From CS1-C013 sp964347265 (GTDB lineage: Archaea; Aenigmatarchaeota; Aenigmatarchaeia; Aenigmatarchaeales; Aenigmatarchaeaceae): a stretch of 6,423 nucleotides of DNA. A program made the position numbers and the translations under genes. A model generated the notes under the pieces. The model saw nothing but the letters and a program-made list of their open reading frames with translations. It had not been told where the DNA came from and searched no databases. The stretch is from the NCBI GenBank assembly GCA_964347265.1, contig CAYFXV010000029.1:1-6423 (forward strand), read 5' to 3'. Below, piece after piece: positions 3,567 through 6,423 of the stretch (positions within the stretch are counted from its first letter, which is position 1; each line of letters begins with the position of its first letter).

Positions 3567-6206
3567 ATGGAACTACAAATTCTTGATGCTGATTACATAC
3601 TTCTTAATAATAAACCAATAATTAGGTTGTTCTGTAAAGACACTAAAGGAGAAACAATTTGTGTTTTTTACGATAAATTCTTACCATATTTTTATTTTCA
3701 TGGTGATGAAAGCAAGTATCCAGAAATCATAGAAGAACTAAAGAAAAAATATGATGTAAAAATTAAGATTGTTGAAAAGAAACTTCCAATAGGTTTTCAA
3801 GCACCTGTAAAAGTCCTTAAAATAACAGGAACCAACCCAAGATTAACACCTGAAATGAGAAGTTTTGTAAGAAAATTTGGAACTCCTTATGAGGCAGATA
3901 TTCTTTTTAGATATAGGTTTATGGCTGATTTTGGTTTAAAAGGAATGGGTTGGATAAACGTTGAAGGAAAATTCAGGAGAACAAATACTGTTAAATGTAA
4001 AGCATTAAATGCTAAGAGCATAAAACCAATAGAAATAATGAAAAATGCTCCATTAAAATACATGTCAGTTGATATTGAATGCTTGCCATCAGAAGAAAGA
4101 ATAGCAGTGCCAGAAAAAGATAAAATAATTGTAATTAGCATGGCTTTTTCTCCACACTATAAAGGAAAATCTTCTTTGGTTTTAATAGCAAAACCAGCTA
4201 AAACAAATAAAGACTCAATAGCATGTCAAAATGAAGAGGAGATGTTAAAAAAATTTAAAGAAGTAATTGATGAATATGATCCTGATATAATATGTGGTCA
4301 TAATATCAATGGGTTTGATTTACCATTTCTAATCAAAAGAATGGAAATTTTAAGAATATCAAGAGACTTAGGAAGATCTGAAAAGTTTGCCCACACAAGA
4401 AAATTACAATATAGTTTTATACCAAATGTTTTTGGAAGAGTTGTCGTTGACAGTTTTGAGATATACAGAAGAGACCCATGGGTGAAATTTAAAAGATATG
4501 ATCTAGGCACAATTTCTAAACAAGTGCTCGGAGTAGGAAAAATTGAATTCGGTGGAGAAAACTACATCAAAAAAGTTAGAGATATATGGAATGGAAACGA
4601 TTTTAGAGAAATTATAGAATATGGAAGAAGAGACGCAATATTAGCTTTGAGACTTGTTGTAGAAAAACGATTATTAGATAAGTTTTTTGAAATAGCAAAA
4701 TTATCTGGTTTGGTTTTGCAAGATTCTTTAGGTGGTCAGGCACAAAGACATGAATGTAGACTCTTAAATGAATTTTATAAAAGAGATATTCTGATGCCTT
4801 GTAAACCATCTGACATAGGTGATAGAGTAAAAACACACGGATTGAAAGGAGCTTTGGTATTAGAACCTGAAGTAGGTTTTCATGAGTGGGTTATTTGTTT
4901 GGACTTTACTAGCATGTACCCTTCTTTAATAAGAGCTTTTAACATATGCACCACCACTTACTTAACCGATGGAGAGAATGTTGATCATTTTGTTTCTCCT
5001 TTCGGAACCAAATTCGTTAAACCTTCAGTTTTCAAAGGCATTATACCACAAATAGTAGACGACGTAATGTCAACAAGAGTTGCAGTAAGAAAACAATATA
5101 GAATAGAAGTAGATTCTGAAAACAAGAGAATATTAAAAGCAAAACAACTAGCCCTTAAAGATCTTTTAAATTCTTTGTATGGATATACTGGCTATGTAAG
5201 ATCAAGACTCTATGTTATGGACATTGCAAATACAATAACAGCTTTTGGAAGAGATACTATAACAAAAACAAAAAAACTAATAGAAGAAAACTTTCCAGCA
5301 AAAGTCATTTATGCAGATACAGACTCAGTTTTTATTAAGTCAGATGTTAAAGATATTGATAAATGTATGGAATTTGGTAATGAAATCTCAGATTTTATTT
5401 CTAAAAAACTATATGGTTTGAATTTAAAATTTGAAAAAATCTTTAAAACACTTTTAATTTCTTCAAAGAAGAGATATGCTGGTTGGGCTTTTGAAAAGGA
5501 AAGAGATAAATGGGTTGACAGATTAGAAATGAAAGGAATAGAAACAGTAAGAAGGGATTGGTGTGAACTAGTTTCAGATTCGATGTTTGAAGTTCTGAAC
5601 ATTATTTTAAAAGAAAAGAATATTAACAAAGCATCAAAGTATGTTAGAAAAAATATAGACAAATTAGCAAAGGGTGATATACCTTTAGAAAAATTAACAA
5701 TTGTAAAAGGCGTAACAAAAGCTTTAGATGCTTATGATGGTGTGCAACCACATGTTGAACTTGCGAAAAAAATTATGAAAAGAGATAAAACTAAATCTTT
5801 GGTAGGAGCAAGATTGGGTTATGTTATAATAAGAGGTAATCAACTTTTATCAAAAAGAGCTGAGGATCCTGCTTATGTTAAAGAAAAAGGTTTGCAAATA
5901 GATTCCGAATATTATATTTATAATCAATTACTTCCACCATTAGAAAGGATATTTGAAGTTTGTGGAATTTCTTCATCAGAATTAATAGAAGGTGTTAGAC
6001 AAACAAGCCTTTTAGACATAATAAATGGTAGTAAAAAGAAATCTCCAGATGAAACTGTTTTAAATACATTTGAATCAGTTGTTTGTAAAAAATGTGGTTG
6101 GGAATTTAGAAGACCTACATTAAGTGGAAAATGCCCTGAATGTTCTGGAAGAATATATTTTTCTGCTTCGGGTTCAATAGGAAGTATGGTTGATTTTAGT
6201 AAATAA
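3567..6206 (+). CDS. polB: Family-B DNA polymerase with 3'-5' exonuclease and extra C-terminal zinc ribbon
   Basis: This 879-residue replicative-type polymerase opens MELQILDADYILLNNKPIIR, aligning with the usual archaeal PolB N-terminus. That and the TATA spacing support ATG 3567 over the TTG at 3546. Exonuclease motifs are intact: Exo I D169-I-E171, Exo II HNINGFD (D251) and Exo III Y352-GRR-D356. Polymerase motifs are intact: A DFTSMYPSL (D446), B K531-DLLNSLYG, C YADTDS (D584, D586) and KKRYAGW (634-640). The canonical C-terminus, a PCNA-binding PIP-like RQTSLLDIINGSKKK (811-825), is followed by about 54 more residues. These hold four cysteines, C840-x2-C843 and C856-x2-C859, a zinc ribbon resembling that near the DP2 C-terminus. 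The YxGG/A motif before motif A lacks its tyrosine (GLKGALV). No intein or frameshift is seen. Active proofreading polymerase is a firm prediction; the role of the ribbon is inference. Confidence 0.97.
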   Translation: MELQILDADYILLNNKPIIRLFCKDTKGETICVFYDKFLPYFYFHGDESKYPEIIEELKKKYDVKIKIVEKKLPIGFQAPVKVLKITGTNPRLTPEMRSFVRKFGTPYEADILFRYRFMADFGLKGMGWINVEGKFRRTNTVKCKALNAKSIKPIEIMKNAPLKYMSVDIECLPSEERIAVPEKDKIIVISMAFSPHYKGKSSLVLIAKPAKTNKDSIACQNEEEMLKKFKEVIDEYDPDIICGHNINGFDLPFLIKRMEILRISRDLGRSEKFAHTRKLQYSFIPNVFGRVVVDSFEIYRRDPWVKFKRYDLGTISKQVLGVGKIEFGGENYIKKVRDIWNGNDFREIIEYGRRDAILALRLVVEKRLLDKFFEIAKLSGLVLQDSLGGQAQRHECRLLNEFYKRDILMPCKPSDIGDRVKTHGLKGALVLEPEVGFHEWVICLDFTSMYPSLIRAFNICTTTYLTDGENVDHFVSPFGTKFVKPSVFKGIIPQIVDDVMSTRVAVRKQYRIEVDSENKRILKAKQLALKDLLNSLYGYTGYVRSRLYVMDIANTITAFGRDTITKTKKLIEENFPAKVIYADTDSVFIKSDVKDIDKCMEFGNEISDFISKKLYGLNLKFEKIFKTLLISSKKRYAGWAFEKERDKWVDRLEMKGIETVRRDWCELVSDSMFEVLNIILKEKNINKASKYVRKNIDKLAKGDIPLEKLTIVKGVTKALDAYDGVQPHVELAKKIMKRDKTKSLVGARLGYVIIRGNQLLSKRAEDPAYVKEKGLQIDSEYYIYNQLLPPLERIFEVCGISSSELIEGVRQTSLLDIINGSKKKSPDETVLNTFESVVCKKCGWEFRRPTLSGKCPECSGRIYFSASGSIGSMVDFSK

Positions 6207-6284
6207 TACCATAAAATAGCCATATAACATTTCACTTAAAACAGTAGGTCCTGTGCACATATAACGACTACATTAAACAAATTT

Positions 6285-6423
6285 CTAACTACTAACATAA
6301 GTTGCATAGATGCTTATTGATATGTTAGCATAATCCGCATCTCCAAATAGTTCATCAAAAGGAGAAATATCAGTATTATAAGCTAATTGATTTGTGCTTC
6401 CAGAATCATAATAATATATTGCA
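6285..6423 (-). CDS. C-terminal end of an unidentified protein, convergent with polB
   Basis: On the minus strand a frame is open from the right edge (first full codon at 6422) to TAG at 6287-6285, giving 45 residues. It reads IYYYDSGSTNQL, then AYNTDISPFDELFGDAD, and ends YANISISIYATYVSS. It is rich in tyrosine, serine, asparagine and acidic residues and has no lysine or arginine, unlike the basic proteins elsewhere in the window. The alternating SISIYATYV end suggests beta strands, and the make-up would suit a secreted or surface protein (inference). Forty-five codons without a stop in DNA this AT-rich is only moderately significant, so it could be a chance frame. The start and any domain lie outside the window. 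Confidence 0.5.
   Translation of the reverse strand, partial: AIYYYDSGSTNQLAYNTDISPFDELFGDADYANISISIYATYVSS

Noticed and set aside
5309..5662. 117-codon minus-strand open frame inside polB
   Set aside because: It is opposite conserved polymerase motif C and the KKRY region and has no recognisable domain; it is a shadow of polB.
6207..6284. Terminator between polB and the convergent gene
   Set aside because: Neither a convincing hairpin nor a plus-strand T-run is present in this 78-nt gap, so no site is called.

Overview
The window reads as archaeal chromosome, very AT-rich, and probably from a small-genome DPANN-type lineage. The archaeal assignment rests on gene content: an Orc1/Cdc6 initiator, a PolD small subunit (DP1), a family-B DNA polymerase and a COG1709-type XRE regulator. 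TATA-box promoters and ATGA stop/start overlaps fit it. The DPANN assignment is an inference from composition, the shrunken DP1 and protein style. No phylogeny was run.

Layout: (1) 1-620, the 3' part of an archaeal helix-turn-helix regulator gene that begins upstream of the window. (2) 621-904, the only sizeable gap, which looks like a replication origin. One ORB-like box with its G-string lies on the minus strand at 627-646, followed by a ~90% AT stretch at 651-700. Up to four ORB-like boxes then lie on the plus strand, ending in the promoter of the initiator gene. (3) 905-2101 orc1/cdc6, overlapping by ATGA (4 nt) with (4) 2098-3006, a 302-residue DP1. Its phosphoesterase half is collapsed and lacks the recognisable metal-binding motifs. 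(5) 3037-3249 a DUF2061 membrane protein and (6) 3246-3518 a second small membrane protein, again joined by ATGA. (7) 3567-6206, a full-length PolB with intact exonuclease and polymerase motifs, probably read from a leaderless mRNA. It carries a C-terminal zinc ribbon placed after the usual PCNA-binding end. (8) 6285-6423, the C-terminal end of an unidentified gene on the minus strand, convergent with polB.

Taken together this is an origin-linked replication locus: origin, the protein that binds it, one PolD subunit and the second replicative polymerase. The two most unusual points concern the polymerases. DP1 normally supplies the PolD nuclease, and here that site appears lost while the OB fold and the extreme C-terminus remain. 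PolB keeps its proofreading residues and has gained a zinc ribbon resembling the one near the C-terminus of the PolD large subunit DP2. This suggests a redistribution of work between PolD and PolB, which is inference. DP2 itself is not in the window.

Two start codons were moved from the longest open frame: orc1/cdc6 to 905 (Shine-Dalgarno and predicted transcription start) and polB to 3567 (TATA spacing and family N-terminus).
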